Shown here one piece after another: positions 33,001 through 45,617 of a stretch of DNA of 64,000 bases. Origin of the DNA: Okapia johnstoni. Lineage: Eukaryota > Chordata > Mammalia > Artiodactyla > Giraffidae. Numbering within the stretch: the first letter of the stretch is position 1; each line of letters opens with the position of its first letter. The stretch lies in assembly GCA_024291935.2 (NCBI GenBank), contig CM044321.1, forward strand, positions 65,838,985 through 65,902,984. The letters run 5' to 3'. The notes beneath the pieces are model-generated. The model was not told where the DNA came from. It saw nothing but the letters and a program-made list of their open reading frames with translations, and searched no databases. The translations under genes and the position numbers were made by a program.

Positions 33001-36000
33001 TTCACTGAAGTTCTTGTATTTTTCATCTTTGAAAATCTTGAGTCTTTTCCTCATAGCTGCATTCAGACTCTGATTTCTCAGCATCAGAATGTTTGAGGGA
33101 AGTTCCCAAAAGGTAGACAAAAGCACTAGAATTATAAGACTACGAATAAGAATTCTCTGTCATTGTGAACAACCAAACCCTGCTGAAATCACCACCATTA
33201 CAGAACTCATATTTAAAGAATCTCATTTGCCTCTAGAGCTAATAGTTTCCTTTTGTTATTTTTTTCACTTTTTATTGAATGAATGGAAGGCTGAAGGAAT
33301 AGCTGAATTTATCTTCTACAATTTCACATGCCATGTGAAGCACATTCCTTCAATCATTCTTCAAGCTTTTACTGAGATTACCCGGCATGCAAATCTAGGT
33401 AAACAAAAACTCTGAGAGATATGGTTAGACCACTTATTTTTTAAAAGCTCTAGGAAAGTGAGGACTATGACTTAAAAGTTAATAACTTGACTGTATCCTT
33501 TGACAGGCAAGATGGAAGATAATTTAAATATTTTGTCTATGTAATTTGGCATATTGGGCAAAATAATAGAAAGTGCAACCTATCACCTAGGTACCTGGCA
33601 GCAGCACAACAGGGCTCAGGGAGCGATGGCTGCCAATTTCCAGGAGCTTTTGGTGGCTCCTGTACACCTGCCCTCTCAGACAGCCATTAATGTAGACCAG
33701 GAGGTAAGAATAGGGTCAAGCAGCAATCATGGCCCTGGGAACCAAATGGTTTTTAAAATCACAGTAGTAACAGTAAGATGGGTCAAGGGAAAAATAGCAT
33801 CGGGATACCTATAGGGTGGGAGAATATTAAATAGATGTCATATTCTTGATGTGATTCTGTAGAGATGCCAGATGGTGGAGAAGTTGAGCAATTTCCTTGA
33901 GAAAATACTTGGAATAAAGTGCCTGGACATCATCCTAGCCAAGTTTGCCGGCACTTATTTTAAGTAGGAGGTTACTCCCCATTGCTGTCTTTAGACAGTT
34001 TCAAGAAGAACTTAGACATATTGCTTAATTTTCGCAAACTGGCAAGATTCAAAAATGGTTTATTAAAGGAGTGGTTTGTGGAACAACTGAAAGAGATGCT
34101 AGTGGATCCCTAGAATCAGAACAGATTTACTCAAAAAAAAAAAAAAATCACCTTGATGGTCACATTTCTTTTCTCTAATGTATTATTAGCTTGGTAGACA
34201 GCATGTAAAAGCAGATAGCCAAAGGTAATTTGGTCTAAAGCAAATTGGTCAACACAATAATTCAATTGAAAATGAAGATCTTCCATCATTATATGTTCCA
34301 TTACGGGTAATAAAACATAGGACAGCTTTATAAAGCTGTAAGTATCTGTAAACATTATTTTACACTTTTCAGAACTTTTTATTTATATTACTATGTATAT
34401 CCTTTATCTTCAAACAATTACTCTGTGTTTATTGTAAAAAGTTTGAACAATTAAGAAATTGCTCAAAAAAAGCTAAGTATCAAGCAAAAGGAGTTAATTA
34501 TTTGAAGCTAATAAAGTAATTAAACAATAGACTATTACTGTGATTTATGTATTGTTTTAGACTTTTTAAGCAAACACATGCTCATTATGGGAAAATTATA
34601 AATACAAACCAAAAAAAATTGTTTAACATGACATTCAAATAGGGCTAACCAATGATTTCACATTAGAGTATGATAGCCTTTAATATGTGTTTCCAGTGGC
34701 TAACATATGATACTTACCATACGGCATTTGAATCCTCGAATATTTTTTAAAAATAATCCATCAGTTGATAGACATTTACATTCTTCTAATTAATTGCTGA
34801 AAAGTCAGACTGTTTCATTCTACATTATAAGTAAGGCTTAATAGGAATAACTAACTGGAAATGAGCTAGAAATTTAAGAAATTAAACTACTGAGAAAAGG
34901 CAAAATATGAACAAAAATATATAAGGTGCAAAATGGGTCACAATTCTGTCCAGAGTATACAAAAAATGATCAACTTTGAAAAAACCCCAATTGGCATTAT
35001 TCTGTTTTAACCAGATCATTGTTTTGACAAAACTGTCTTCTTGACCAAATTGCTTTTTGTCAAATTGCTTTTAGCTAAATTAAATCTCGCCAAATTAGTG
35101 GGAAGCATTGTTCAAGGAAATGCAATAGACGAAATACTACCTACCACATGAACTTCAGTGGGGCATTGTGTAATTCTTTCATGATATTATTGGAGACAAG
35201 ATTAAGAAATATGAGCTGAGCTAATGCAATTAGGGAGATTAGTAACTGGCTGAATGAACATACTTAGAGATACTTCTTAGCAACCCGGGATAGGGGGAGC
35301 TGAGGTGTTGGCTTATTAAAAAAAACTCTGTTATTGGTCTTATCCTAATATTTTCATCAATGTTTTATATAAATGTATGTTTAACAAATTTCTTAATATA
35401 ATGCCAAAAAGAATAATATATTATTGCTTTGACATCATCAAAATCCAAACAGATGTTAACATGTTAGAATAATGATCTGAATCTTCCTAGACCTTAACAA
35501 CAATGATAAATATAAGATTATTTACTTGGTTTGTAAGTGCAAATGTACAAATATCAGTTGGAAGAACTTGTGCTTGTGAAATAAAACTTTGTAATTTTGG
35601 TTGATAGTAATAAATTCTACACAGTGTAGATGAGGCAATGTGGCCTTTGGTGACACTGTTAGAAACACAGTGGAGGAGTATGCATGGGACATGCTATATG
35701 CAGAGATGTGTGCTAACTGCAGTGCAAGCCTTTAGTTACAGCCCAACCTGTGTGACTTCTGTTACTTGTGAGTACACATTCCATCCTTGAACTACCCTTG
35801 AATCCCACAGTCCAAATTACTGGTCAGTTCATGTGATGACTTTAAGACTTCCTATTCCAAAGGATCTTTTCATTTCAATGTTACTGAGGCATCTGTGGGT
35901 GAATATAGAGAGGAGGGTAGTAGTTAGCCCAGAAGGGCAGGGGAAATCTTTAAGTCTCTACAAGATTAAGAATAATGATTAGATTTTGTAACAAAGTATG

Positions 36001-36499
36001 GTTGGACAGTCAGGACCCTATAGGACAGGGACAGGTAAGAAAATAGTCTTCACATTATGTCAGGAACCAGGGGAACGATTTCAGATGCAGTGGAACAAGC
36101 TGTGGAAGTCTCAAAGGACCCTCTGAGTTCCAGGAGACGGTGTGAAACACACCAGCTGAGCCAAGGCATGAGAATCTGGAAAATGCATGAATTCACCCTG
36201 AAATGACAGAAAGACTCAGGAGGGAAGGGAAACCACTGATGAGCTGAGCACTTTTCCCTGTGCCACTGCTAGGACTGTGTTTACATGGTAGAGACTTCTG
36301 CATTCCTTTCCATTTGTTTCTACAAGCGTTGTTTTCCTGTGTCTGTGCTCCTGTTTACCCATCTGCATCTGTTGATTATTGGCTCGAGGATGAGTCTTTA
36401 TTCCAGGTCTGCAAGTGATTCTCAGAAACCTATGATTTCCATTGCTCTTAATCTAGAGTCACTGGAAAGAAGTCAGTACATAGTGTGACTTATAGCACG
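33001..36499. other. Repeat-poor stretch, second half, no supported gene
   Basis: Mostly unique AT-rich sequence with a poly(A) run of 15 at 34133-34147 and a degenerate CAAATTG-type repeat at 35035-35100. The segment at 34540-34620 (ACATGCTCATTATGGGAAAA) may be part of an unrecognised ancient repeat. No gene is supported. Confidence 0.5.
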
Positions 36500-36690
36500 G
36501 CCTAAGATTTAGAGCTAGGCCCTGCCACATGCCAGCTTTGGGAAAGGCATGTAAGTGTTATCGTCTGCTTCCTCATGGGTAAAAATAGAGATCATACTAG
36601 TATTAACCTGGTAGGGCTGTCAGGAGAATGAAATAAAATCATGCCTGGTAAGCCACTTAGCATGGTGACTGGAACATTCAATAAAGTTTT
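36500..36690 (+). mobile_element. MIR SINE
   Basis: CTTCCTCATGGGTAAAAATA, then TAGGGCTGTCAGGAGAATGA and a tail reading AAGCCACTTAGCATGGTGAC, in MIR order. Confidence 0.72.
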
Positions 36691-36999
36691 TAATTCCTAT
36701 TGTTGTTGCTTTTAATTAGCCTCCATTCCAACCCTGTATATACCCTGGGAAAGAGAATTTACTTCTAGTAACCAAAACTGGCCCAAGAATATTCCCTAAA
36801 CACTGTGTAAACTGAATAGATAATGTATCCCATATACATGATTTACCACTTCTCAAATATATGGAGGTTCTTTTGTGGTTAATAAGAACTAAAAACTGTA
36901 TAATAAGTGTTATGTAGCACTGTATGAAATTCTTCAACAATATGAGCAAACATTATATAGTACTTAGTTTGACAGATACCCTAAACACTCTAAATATAT
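36691..36999. other. Unannotated short stretch
   Basis: No gene or repeat was recognised. Confidence 0.4.
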
Positions 37000-37130
37000 T
37001 ATTACCTGATTTACTCTTCAGAGCCCCCTATGGTGTAGAAACTTGAATTATTCCTAGTTTTCACACTGAGGTAGAGCAGTGCAGAGATGGAACTGGCATT
37101 CAAAACCAAGCAACTGGATACAAGGTGTCT
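37000..37130 (-). mobile_element. MIR-like SINE, reverse orientation
   Basis: TATTACCTGATTTACTCTTC, CCCTATGGTGTAGAAACTTG and CAGAGATGGAACTGGCATTC match the MIR reverse complement loosely. Confidence 0.45.
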
Positions 37131-39439
37131 CAGCTTGTAACTACTGTGTTCAATTAACATTGCCAAGGAGTCTTCTCTTTAGCTTGTGTGTAATTCCTAG
37201 ACTAAAATGGCGTCTAAGATTCCGTCCATAATGCTACCCATAAATGCTATGATTCTGTATAGTGAGTCCTGAACCATATATCTGTAACATTTAAACAGCA
37301 TGCATTCAGAGAATTGTTGGCCATTTCTTCTGAGATCCATGGAGGTGGTGTATAAATTTTCTGCTGTTTAGAGATTAAGAAGCTGTGGCATGCCATTCCC
37401 AGAAATTCTGCCAAAAGTCCTGGGGTCAAAGGGATGTGTAGACCTTACTAAAAGGCCAAGTCTCATTTTAGCAGCAGCTTCTCTTCCTTCAGGGGCAAGT
37501 CGGGTTATTTTATGTCTTGGTTTATCCCAGGCCCCTGCGGTCAGGGGCAGAGTATACTGACATATTGAGCCCAGTGGCCTGCGCTGAACCAGCCAAGTGA
37601 CATCGACTTATGACCTCCCCCCTTGGGACCGTCATGAAGCATAAGTTATGACACATAAGAGAACCCTGGAGAGAGTCAAAGCTTGGCATTTATTTTATTT
37701 TTAGCTTAATGGTTCCCTCTTCTCTCATTTCAGATCAGTCCTTTCTCAATGGCTGCTTCTGAAAGACAGCCAGCCTCTAGTTCAACAATATTACTTAGCC
37801 TCATTATTCAGAGAAACATGGGAAAGCCAAAATAAACAAGCACTTTCCCTTGCAAGAGAAAAAATATCCTAGGTAGTAATTACTCCATATTCTGAAATGA
37901 TCCTATTAGGCATTGTCTTTCCATCAAGTTAAACAGTACAAAGGAACTGGGAGAAGGGAGCTGGTGGAAAAAGCAGTTTCCCTTGAGCTGCTGGTCAAAA
38001 GGAATAATTTGAATGTTCTTATTACTTACTTAGAGGTACAAACATAACCATTACTTCTTGACCATGATAAGATCAAGTAGTATCCACGGATTGTTTTCTT
38101 ATTTTTTGTCCTTAACTTGATATCCTCCTCCATGTTTTATAGCATTAGATTAAGAGTTCTTAATGTTTTTTTCTATCTTTTGTGGGGGTGGGCTTAGGGA
38201 ATCATATATACCGTGAGAATATGAAAAATGCCACAGAAGTGCTTTCTTGAAGATTTTCATAAACTGCATAAGATGTCAAAGGGTTCAGGTGTTCTCCTAT
38301 TCTGATTTCCATGTACAATGAGTCACAGGTTAAAACATGATCAAGAATTCCCTTGAATAAGGAGCAGGGACTTGCCTTTAAGGAACCTGAGTTGTGTTGT
38401 TGGATGCTTCACTGATTGGTGCCTGACCTTGAAAGGGTGGCCTAGTAACAAGGACTCCATCTCCTCTCGCCTCCTGTTCTCTCATCATTGTGACATTTAC
38501 AACATAGTTTATAAACAGTTTCTCCCACACCGTCTCACTGTATCCTTTTGGTCAAGAGGAATAAGGTTTTTAAATTTGATAACTGAAATTCAAAACAAGC
38601 AACTTATTTCCTCCAGGTGAGAATGAGTATTAGTAAGTCCATCACATGCAGCAAGCTGTGAATGCCTCAGACTTTTAACCAAATTCAAAGTCATTGTAGC
38701 TCTATGCTTCTTCAGAGAAGCAAACCTCAGAAGAAATGTACTATTCATGTTGAACCCCAAACTTTGATTTGTTCTTTCTCACTATGATACCAAAGACTCA
38801 ATGACTGTGAAAACGAATTGAATGCATCTGAGACTAAATCCTTATTTAATGTGTGTGATGAGAAACAATGGACCACAGGAATATGCAGAATCAAGAAAAT
38901 ATGTAGATGTAGGAATATGTAGAATCAAGAAAGCTTGCATGGGTAGTTTCATGTGGTGAAAAAGGTACCAAGTAGAATAGAATGTGATGTTGAAAAATTA
39001 GTGCCTCTTCAGCACTCCTACATTTTCCCTCCCAGGTCCTGAGTTCTAATTGGAAAGGACATGTAATCGCTAGGGTCAAATAAATGTCTGTTTCATCTCT
39101 GGAGGGGTGAGGACAGAACAGAAACTAGTCCCCAGTGGTGTCATTCCTTCCTCCTGCAGAGGCTGCACTTGGACACTTCCCTTCCTGTTACAGGTTGCCA
39201 GGCCCTCTTCAGGGGGTGAGGTCAGAGCCTCTCATTTCCCTGTTAGAGAAGCTTTAAACTGGATCAGATCTGAGAGAGCCCATCTGCCTTCCTCTCCCTC
39301 TGCTCTCCTTCCTCCCTCTTCCTTCTCTCTTTCTCTTTCTGAAAATTATAGGCAGGTAAATATATGTGTAGATAGTTAAGGATCTGTTGGACTTCTAGTC
39401 TACAGTGTGACAGACTACGTCTTCTAAACACCAGGACAC
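37131..39439. other. Unannotated stretch, no supported gene
   Basis: About 2.3 kb with no recognised repeat. It contains a 21 bp direct repeat with 34 bp period (38878-38898 and 38912-38932) and a polypyrimidine tract at about 39285-39340. Frames are short and unrecognisable. Confidence 0.45.
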
Positions 39440-39565
39440 AGAATTTCATCACCTTGTGATGGATACATTTCATTTTACAGATTCAGGAAATGGGTGTTCA
39501 AACGGGTTAAGAGATGGTCCAAAGCCACAGAGTTAGTTTGAGGGATAGAAGTGATTCCTAGTGAT
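39440..39565 (-). mobile_element. MIR SINE, reverse orientation
   Basis: CATTTTACAGATTCAGGAAA, GGGTTAAGAGATGGTCC and AAAGCCACAGAGTTAGT follow the MIR reverse complement. Confidence 0.65.
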
Positions 39566-40104
39566 GCTTTCACTCAAATCATCAAATTGTCTGTCAGATA
39601 ATACTACTTTGAAGAGTGACTGAGTTGAGGATAGATATGGGAGAGCAGAAACAAATAAAGACCATCCAAATGAGAACAAGCGGAGGTGATTTATTTAGAG
39701 TTTACTGTAACAAGGGAGTCAGCCACCATCACATTAACTTCAGGGACTCGAAGGTAGAGGAACTTGGCACCTATTATAGTGGAAAAAGGGAAGGTGAGAA
39801 AAGGTGTGATCTTTCTGGACACTGCTGGCAAAAGCAGGAGGAGGGCTAGCCAGAAGTGCAGCATCCCATATGATTGGTTAGGAGAGCATTTCTTTTTTTT
39901 TTTTTTGGCTAATTAACTCTTGAGTTGGAAGCAGGGATTAAAATAGAATAGGGAATTTGACCATCTCTTGCCAAGTCCTGACTCTGATGAGCTGACGGCT
40001 CAGAGGCTGGCCTCAGAGCTCGGTTGTTACATTTGGTCTAGCCATTGTCGGCTTGTACATTCAGTCTCTTAGGCAGGATTGATAAGGAATGCAGCTCTTT
40101 TCCA
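39566..40104. other. Unannotated stretch
   Basis: No gene was recognised. A poly(T) run lies at about 39892-39906. Confidence 0.4.
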
Positions 40105-40745
40105 GTCTCCCAGAGAAGACATATCAGTGATATCTTTGAGTCTTTCTTCTCCTTTACCCTCTGTGCTCCATCTATCACAAGTTCTCTCCTTGAGAAATCT
40201 CTCTGACATTTACTATTTTCCTCCCACCAAGTTCTTGTTGAGAACATCATCTCAGGACTGCCAAAACCCTGACCTAGCCAGACTCCTTCCTCCACTTCCC
40301 TGACCATTAAGTCTACCAGCAAATTGGCCACTCAGGCTGTGCTTGCTGTGCTTAGTCACTCAGTTGTGTCCAACTTTTTGTGACTCCATGGACTGTAGCC
40401 CGTCAGGCTCCTCTGTTCATGGGGATTCTCCAGGCAAGAATATGGGAGTGGGTTGCCATGCCCTCCTCCAGGGGATCTTTCCAATCCAAGGATCAACTCA
40501 GATCTCCCTCATTGCAGGCAGATTCTTTACTGTCTGAGCCACCATTATCCCCAAACCAGGTGTCTCTGTAATACCCAGGCCCAAAGCAAATGAAACACCT
40601 AATATGCCTCCATCCTAACCAGTGATGATAAACCTGTAAAGTCTTCAGCCTGACTTTTAAATCCCTTCATGGCCTGGCTTTCATTGCCAACCAAGCTTTA
40701 TATCCCTCGTCCCTTACCACTACTTTCCCAGATCTCCAATGCTAC
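40105..40745 (+). mobile_element. L2 LINE fragment, split by a Bov-tA
   Basis: The right part (40553-40745) has TTTTAAATCCCTTCATGGCC and TGGCTTTCATTGCCAACC, typical of an L2 segment (CCTTCATGATCTGGCC in the family). The left part (40105-40338) is a plausible diverged upstream segment. The Bov-tA at 40340-40552 lies between. Confidence 0.5.
40340..40552 (-). mobile_element. Bov-tA SINE, reverse orientation
   Basis: The plus strand reads GTGCTTAGTCACTCAGTTGT, GACTGTAGCCCGTCAGGCTC, GGCAAGAATATGGGAGTGG and then the tRNA-derived head reversed (CATTGCAGGCAGATTCTTTA, CTGAGCCACC). This is essentially a complete element. Confidence 0.93.
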
Positions 40746-40959
40746 GGGTGGCAACCCACACAAAGAAAGAGCCTAGAATAGGCACCTAGTGGGTTATGAA
40801 TTTGTCCTCAGTTAAGCCATGTGGTTTCTTTATGTATGGCCACAGCCTATACCCTCACACTTGATAGTCACCACATAGAAATATGTCACAAGGTCAACCT
40901 CAATTCATCTTTTAGATTTTTCTTAGTATTTTATAATTTTGAAAGTATTTTTCATATTT

Positions 40960-41090
40960 GTCACTTCAAATGATTCTCCTAACAAACTTGGGAGGAGGTT
41001 TAGTATGATATTTTATAGATGAGAAAATACATGCTTCATAAATTATGTGATTTACCCCAAAGTCATACAGATAGTAGATGGGAAGAATAA
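40960..41090 (-). mobile_element. MIR SINE, reverse orientation
   Basis: TTTTATAGATGAGAAAATAC, TTATGTGATTTACCCCAAAG and CATACAGATAGTAGATGGG follow the MIR reverse complement. Confidence 0.68.
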
Positions 41091-42260
41091 ATAAGTCAAC
41101 AATATTTTCACAGTCTCTATTCTTAGAACCATGTTCTGGATATCCATCCACATGACCACTTTTTTTTTTCTTTTTCTGACCACTTATTTTACGTATTTTT
41201 TTCTGACTGCTATAGAATACTTGTATAATATATAAAAGGTTAAAAATGAAAGAAAAATCACTTATAAACACTCCCCTATAGATAACCAATGTTAACATTT
41301 TATATATTTCTCTGTAGTTCTTTTTCTACTATTCCAAAATAATCAATCCCAAACTATATATAATTTGTATTACTTTTTGTAATATAATTACTCTTTGTTA
41401 ATTAAAATATGACAAAGATATTTCTCCCTGTTTTAAAAATTCTTAATAAAAAGATTCATATGAATATTTGATGCATCATAATTCATTTTTTGTACATAAA
41501 ATGTAATAAACTATACTCAAGCAACTAAACATGTGGTTTGTTTACAACTTTTCTATTTTTTTAAATGCTGCTATCAATTTTCTGTCCATAAAGTATCTTG
41601 ATCACTTACTGAGACTAGTTCTAAGATTTCTATCATTAAAAGCAATATTGTGTGATACTAGAAAATTATTTTCTAGAAATATAGTTCTAATTCAAACTAC
41701 TATCAGCAGTTAATGAGAATAAACACTTCATCTCACTCCCACCAGTATTGAATTTAATATTCTCCAAACCTTATGAAGTATATGGAGAAAACAGTGTCTC
41801 ATTTTAATTTGTATTATTATTGTCTACTGCCACCGAGACCAAAATTTGTTTTTTTTCAGATTTTCATCAGCTTTTTATATTTCCTCTCTAGGAAGATTTA
41901 CTGTCTCTTTACCCATGTGAGTATTGGGGTTGTGGCTGTTTTCAAATTAATGGGTATGAGCTTTAAACATTAATCTTAACCCTTTGTGATCTCTTCTGAG
42001 GCAACTACAAGAAGGGCTAGAGCACAGCATGCCATTGACTTCCACAGATTTCTAGTTCTTTGTTTCCTCAGAAAATAGCCATAAACCTAGGAGTCACATC
42101 TGGTAAACAGGGGGATGTTTTTCTCAACAGAACTGGATTGGAAAGTCCCCAAGAATAGGCATTTCATCCTCTTTTTCTGTATCCTCAACGGAGAACAGCC
42201 CAATCCTGGACCATGTTGAGATATAAACCAAACACTTGACTTCTCAGCTTAAGATAAAGC
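41091..42260. other. AT-rich unannotated stretch, possible ancient repeat
   Basis: AT-rich. CCAATGTTAACATTTTATAT followed by TTTCTCTGTAGTTC at about 41285-41320 recalls an old mammalian repeat that I cannot name. No gene is supported. Confidence 0.4.
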
Positions 42261-42261
42261 A

Positions 42262-42283
42262 GGGGTGGGGGGGTGGGGGTGGG
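42262..42283 (+). other. G-quadruplex candidate
   Basis: Four G-runs of 4, 7, 5 and 3 bases are separated by single T loops. Runs of at least three G with one-base loops are the most stable class of intramolecular quadruplex. No adjacent gene or TATA box was seen. Confidence 0.85.
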
Positions 42284-42639
42284 ACAAGATTATAAAGTGA
42301 AGGTATTTGGTTTGATTTGCTGGGGGCCACAGAGCAAATTAAGGGTATCTTGTTCCCTTGACCAGCCACAGACTGACTGGAATGCTATGTTTGTTTAAGA
42401 AGAGTATTGATGATTTCAAACAGTTTTTACCAGAGTTTCCAGTAGTCTTTCAATCACAAAATTTTCAAGACAAGGCAAATTTTAATGTCATTTTATACAT
42501 GCCATAGTGTGTCTATATATAATCAAATTAACACAAGTGTTACTTTGAGCAGTTTTAACTGTTATAAATATCTTTTTAAACCAGTAGAAACTACAAGAAA
42601 TAGTACAAATAATAGCACTATTTCAAAAAAACTAAACCT
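42284..42639. other. Unannotated short stretch
   Basis: No gene or repeat was recognised. Confidence 0.4.
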
Positions 42640-42650
42640 AGCCTAATATT

Positions 42651-42919
42651 CGGAGAAGGCGATGGCACCCCACCCCAGTACTCTTGCCTGGAAAATCCCA
42701 TGGATGGAGGAGACTGGTAGGCTGCAGTCCATGGGGTGCTAAGAGTAGGACACGACTGAGCGACTTCACTTTCACTTTTCACTTTCATGCATTGGAGAAG
42801 GAAATGGCATCCCACTCCAGTATTCTTGCCTGGAGAATCCCAGGGACGGGGGAGCCTGGTGGGCTGCCATCTATGGGGTCGCACAGAGTCGGACACGACT
42901 AAAGCGACTTAGCAGCAGC
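42651..42919 (+). mobile_element. BOV-A2 SINE, complete dimer
   Basis: A first-type monomer is followed by the CTTCACTTTCAC linker, a second-type monomer and an AGCAGCAGC tail. Perfect 11 bp flanking repeats agcctaatatt lie at 42640-42650 and 42920-42930. Confidence 0.95.
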
Positions 42920-42930
42920 AGCCTAATATT

Positions 42931-43599
42931 ATTGACATAAAGGAATATATGAATTTAGTTTAGATAAACTGCTCCAGCACAAATCAGCTGGACCCTCGCT
43001 AGGAAGGGCAGCATCAGGGACACAGCACCACGGGCTCTGCCACGCATATGTACCTAGCCTCCACTCGCCTCCCTCAAAGGTCATCTGAGGACCTCTCAAC
43101 TTTTCAAAAGCTCTGTTCAAACAGAGCATTGGTATCTCTGGAATTTAACGAAGATTATTATCCAAGAACAGAATGTGAAACTATATCAGGTATGATTTAA
43201 GCCTGTGAGTAATCAAGATTTAGATATTTTATTTGGGTTATAGACATAATTTCCAGGTTTGAGTACATGGTAAATCTGAATTTTATGAGCGATGGTGTAG
43301 TTGAGGGGGAAGAGAGAAGGCTAGGTCTGGATTAGCTAGCCCAGAAAGTCATTTTGCTAGAAAAAATAGCTGCCACTGATATTTGAAAGGTAAATTTTTA
43401 AAATTGATTTTTCCCCAAATTGCAGGCCTACTGATTTCATTTAGCACGTCCAACTAAAAGAAGACTTTTGTTATGCCCTACAATTGCAACTCAACGAGGA
43501 TATTTTTCCTTTTGCATCCTTGCTGGTGAAGGGATTACTGGAGTGAATAATAAAAAGTATGATAAGAAAAAGATTCTCTAGGTTGAATCAGAAACTATC
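42931..43599. other. Unannotated stretch, no supported gene
   Basis: No gene or named repeat was recognised. Confidence 0.4.
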
Positions 43600-43740
43600 C
43601 CTGCATTAATAAGTGACTTAATTTTTCAATAATTTGGACCTCTTATCTGCCAGAAGAGGAAAATACTAACTACCCTATCTCTCACAGAGTTTATGAGCTG
43701 TAGACACAAAAGCACTTTGAAAAATTAGGAGCACTACATG
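43600..43740 (+). mobile_element. MIR SINE, diverged
   Basis: AATAAGTGACTTAATTTTTC, then CTCACAGAGTTTATGAGCTG and AAAAGCACTTTGAAAA keep MIR order. Confidence 0.55.
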
Positions 43741-43744
43741 AACA

Positions 43745-44215
43745 TAAAAAGCATATGTACGCCTATGTTTATAGCAGCATGATTCACAATAGCCAATTCA
43801 AATGTCCATCAGCTGATGAATGGATAACCAAAATGTGTTATATATGTACAACTAAATACCATTCAGCCTTAAGAAGGAATAAAATTCTGATACATGCTAC
43901 AATATGGATCAAACTTAAAGACATTATGCTAAGAATAAACCAATCACAAAAGAACAAACACTGTATGATTTCACTTATATAAGGTACCTAGAATAGACAA
44001 ATGCATAGAGACAGAAACAAAAGTGATTACCAGGGGTTGGGGGAGAATGGAATGGGGAATTATGGTTTAGAGGGTATAGATTTTCAGTTTGGGATGATGA
44101 AATGTTATGGGTGGTGGTGATGGTTACATAAAAATGTGAATATACTTGACGGTACATTTAAAAATGGTTAAAATTTTTATGTTTTATATATTTACCACAA
44201 TAAATAACATTTACT
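43745..44215 (+). mobile_element. Old L1 (L1M-type) 3' end
   Basis: It begins inside the ORF2 C-terminal region (CATATGTACGCCTATGTTTA, ATGTCCATCAGCTGATGAAT, then CATTCAGCCTTAAGAAGGAA). It runs through the 3'UTR (AGTGATTACCAGGGGTTGGG, GGTGGTGATGGTTACAT) to an A-rich end. A 75-codon open remnant (43755-43982) corresponds to the ORF2 tail. Confidence 0.85.
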
Positions 44216-44639
44216 ACTGTACACTATAAAAGATAATTTATAGAATAAAATAATAACTAGAAATGACAGTAGATAGATTTATTGGTGTAAGTAGTATTGG
44301 TAATGAAAATAGCAATAATTTAGGTAGGTTGGAGAAAGTGTTCAGATTGATCAGATTTATGCAAAAGGGTGGGCTCAGCTACTTAAGATAAAAATATTTT
44401 CGTATATTTGTGTAGGTAAAGTGAGACAAAGTGGCCTTTAGACAATTACATCTAAAAATTTCAAAATAAATTAAGGACTCCAGAGAAAGCTTATATATGT
44501 TGTAAGTATCCTATTAGAATAAATTTAAAAATGACTTCATTTTCCCCAGAACTTACCCCCTAGAAGTTTAGGAAAAAGCTTTGAACAGCTGCATATTTTC
44601 TGCATGTTGAATTTTAAGTCCACAGTTTCAGAGCCTCTG
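44216..44639. other. Unannotated AT-rich stretch
   Basis: No gene or repeat was recognised. Confidence 0.4.
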
Positions 44640-44828
44640 CTGTGTTTTGACACCATCCTGTGCAGTATGCTATCACTTATTATTTACCTGTTTCTCTTTC
44701 CTGATAATACTCTGAGGTCTGTAAGGGCAGGAATCATGTGTCTTTTTCAATACCTTGAATACACAGTACCTAGCACACGGCCTGGCACTTAGTAGTGTGC
44801 AATATGTATTTGTTGAGTGAATGAACAG
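44640..44828 (+). mobile_element. L2 LINE 3' end
   Basis: CTGAGGTCTGTAAGGGCAGG, then ACAGTACCTAGCACACGGCC, TGGCACTTAGTAG and TTTGTTGAGTGAATGAAC match the conserved L2 3' end. Confidence 0.82.
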
Positions 44829-45479
44829 ATGCACGGGGGTGGAATCATATATGAAGCATATTTTAGAGCTAAATAGGCTTTGTGATACCATCACTGCAGT
44901 GGGTGAACATGTCTTAACATATTTACACCAACATCCTCACTGGAGGGCTGCAGGGTTCAGGTTCTCCAGGGAAAATTCTTGGGACAGAGGATCAGTAGAG
45001 GGTTTGTCTGGGCACCCCTGCCCCTCTCAGGTAAGCCCCAGGGGTCTCTGGTCTGAGTGAACCAGGACTTAAAGTCCTGGGCATGATCTGCTCATTGAAA
45101 CCCCTTTGGAAATACAGGTTTCCATAAGAATCTAAATTATTCTGAGGTCTTCCTGGGCTACACATCCATAGTGAGATGCTCCAAGCCATTCAGGAAATCC
45201 AGGAGAGATACCAGCTTCCATCCCTAAATTCTCTGGCCTATTAAGTCATTTTAGCCCATGTCCCCACATCTAGATGACTGACATGGTATGGGAGCACAGA
45301 CCCAGTTAACCAGACCTGATTGTTTGAGAAAAGCTCATAATCTGATATTCTATGGAAATTTTTCAGCTTTTTTTAAATTAAAAAAAACTTTTGTGAGCCA
45401 AGCAAAAGAAATCTGTAAGTCATCCAGGAGTTTATCTGAATGTATTGAAAAGCTTGCCAGGAGTTCAGGTATTTTTTAG
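44829..45479. other. Unannotated stretch, no supported gene
   Basis: No repeat was recognised. Frames are under 80 codons and without a recognisable domain. Confidence 0.4.
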
Positions 45480-45617
45480 AATAGGCTTCCCTTTTTTCCT
45501 TCCATTCTTCTTCCCTAACGTTCTTTTTCCTTCCAAACCCCCTCTCCCTTTCCTCCCTCTACTCTCTCTCTTCCTTCCTTCCCTTCCCTTTTCTTTCTTT
45601 CTTCACACCTTCCTTCC
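45480..45617. repeat. Polypyrimidine (C/T) tract
   Basis: About 135 bp dominated by C and T (CCTTCC, TTTC and CTCTCT units). It could adopt triplex structure. It is low-complexity sequence, not a gene. Confidence 0.85.
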
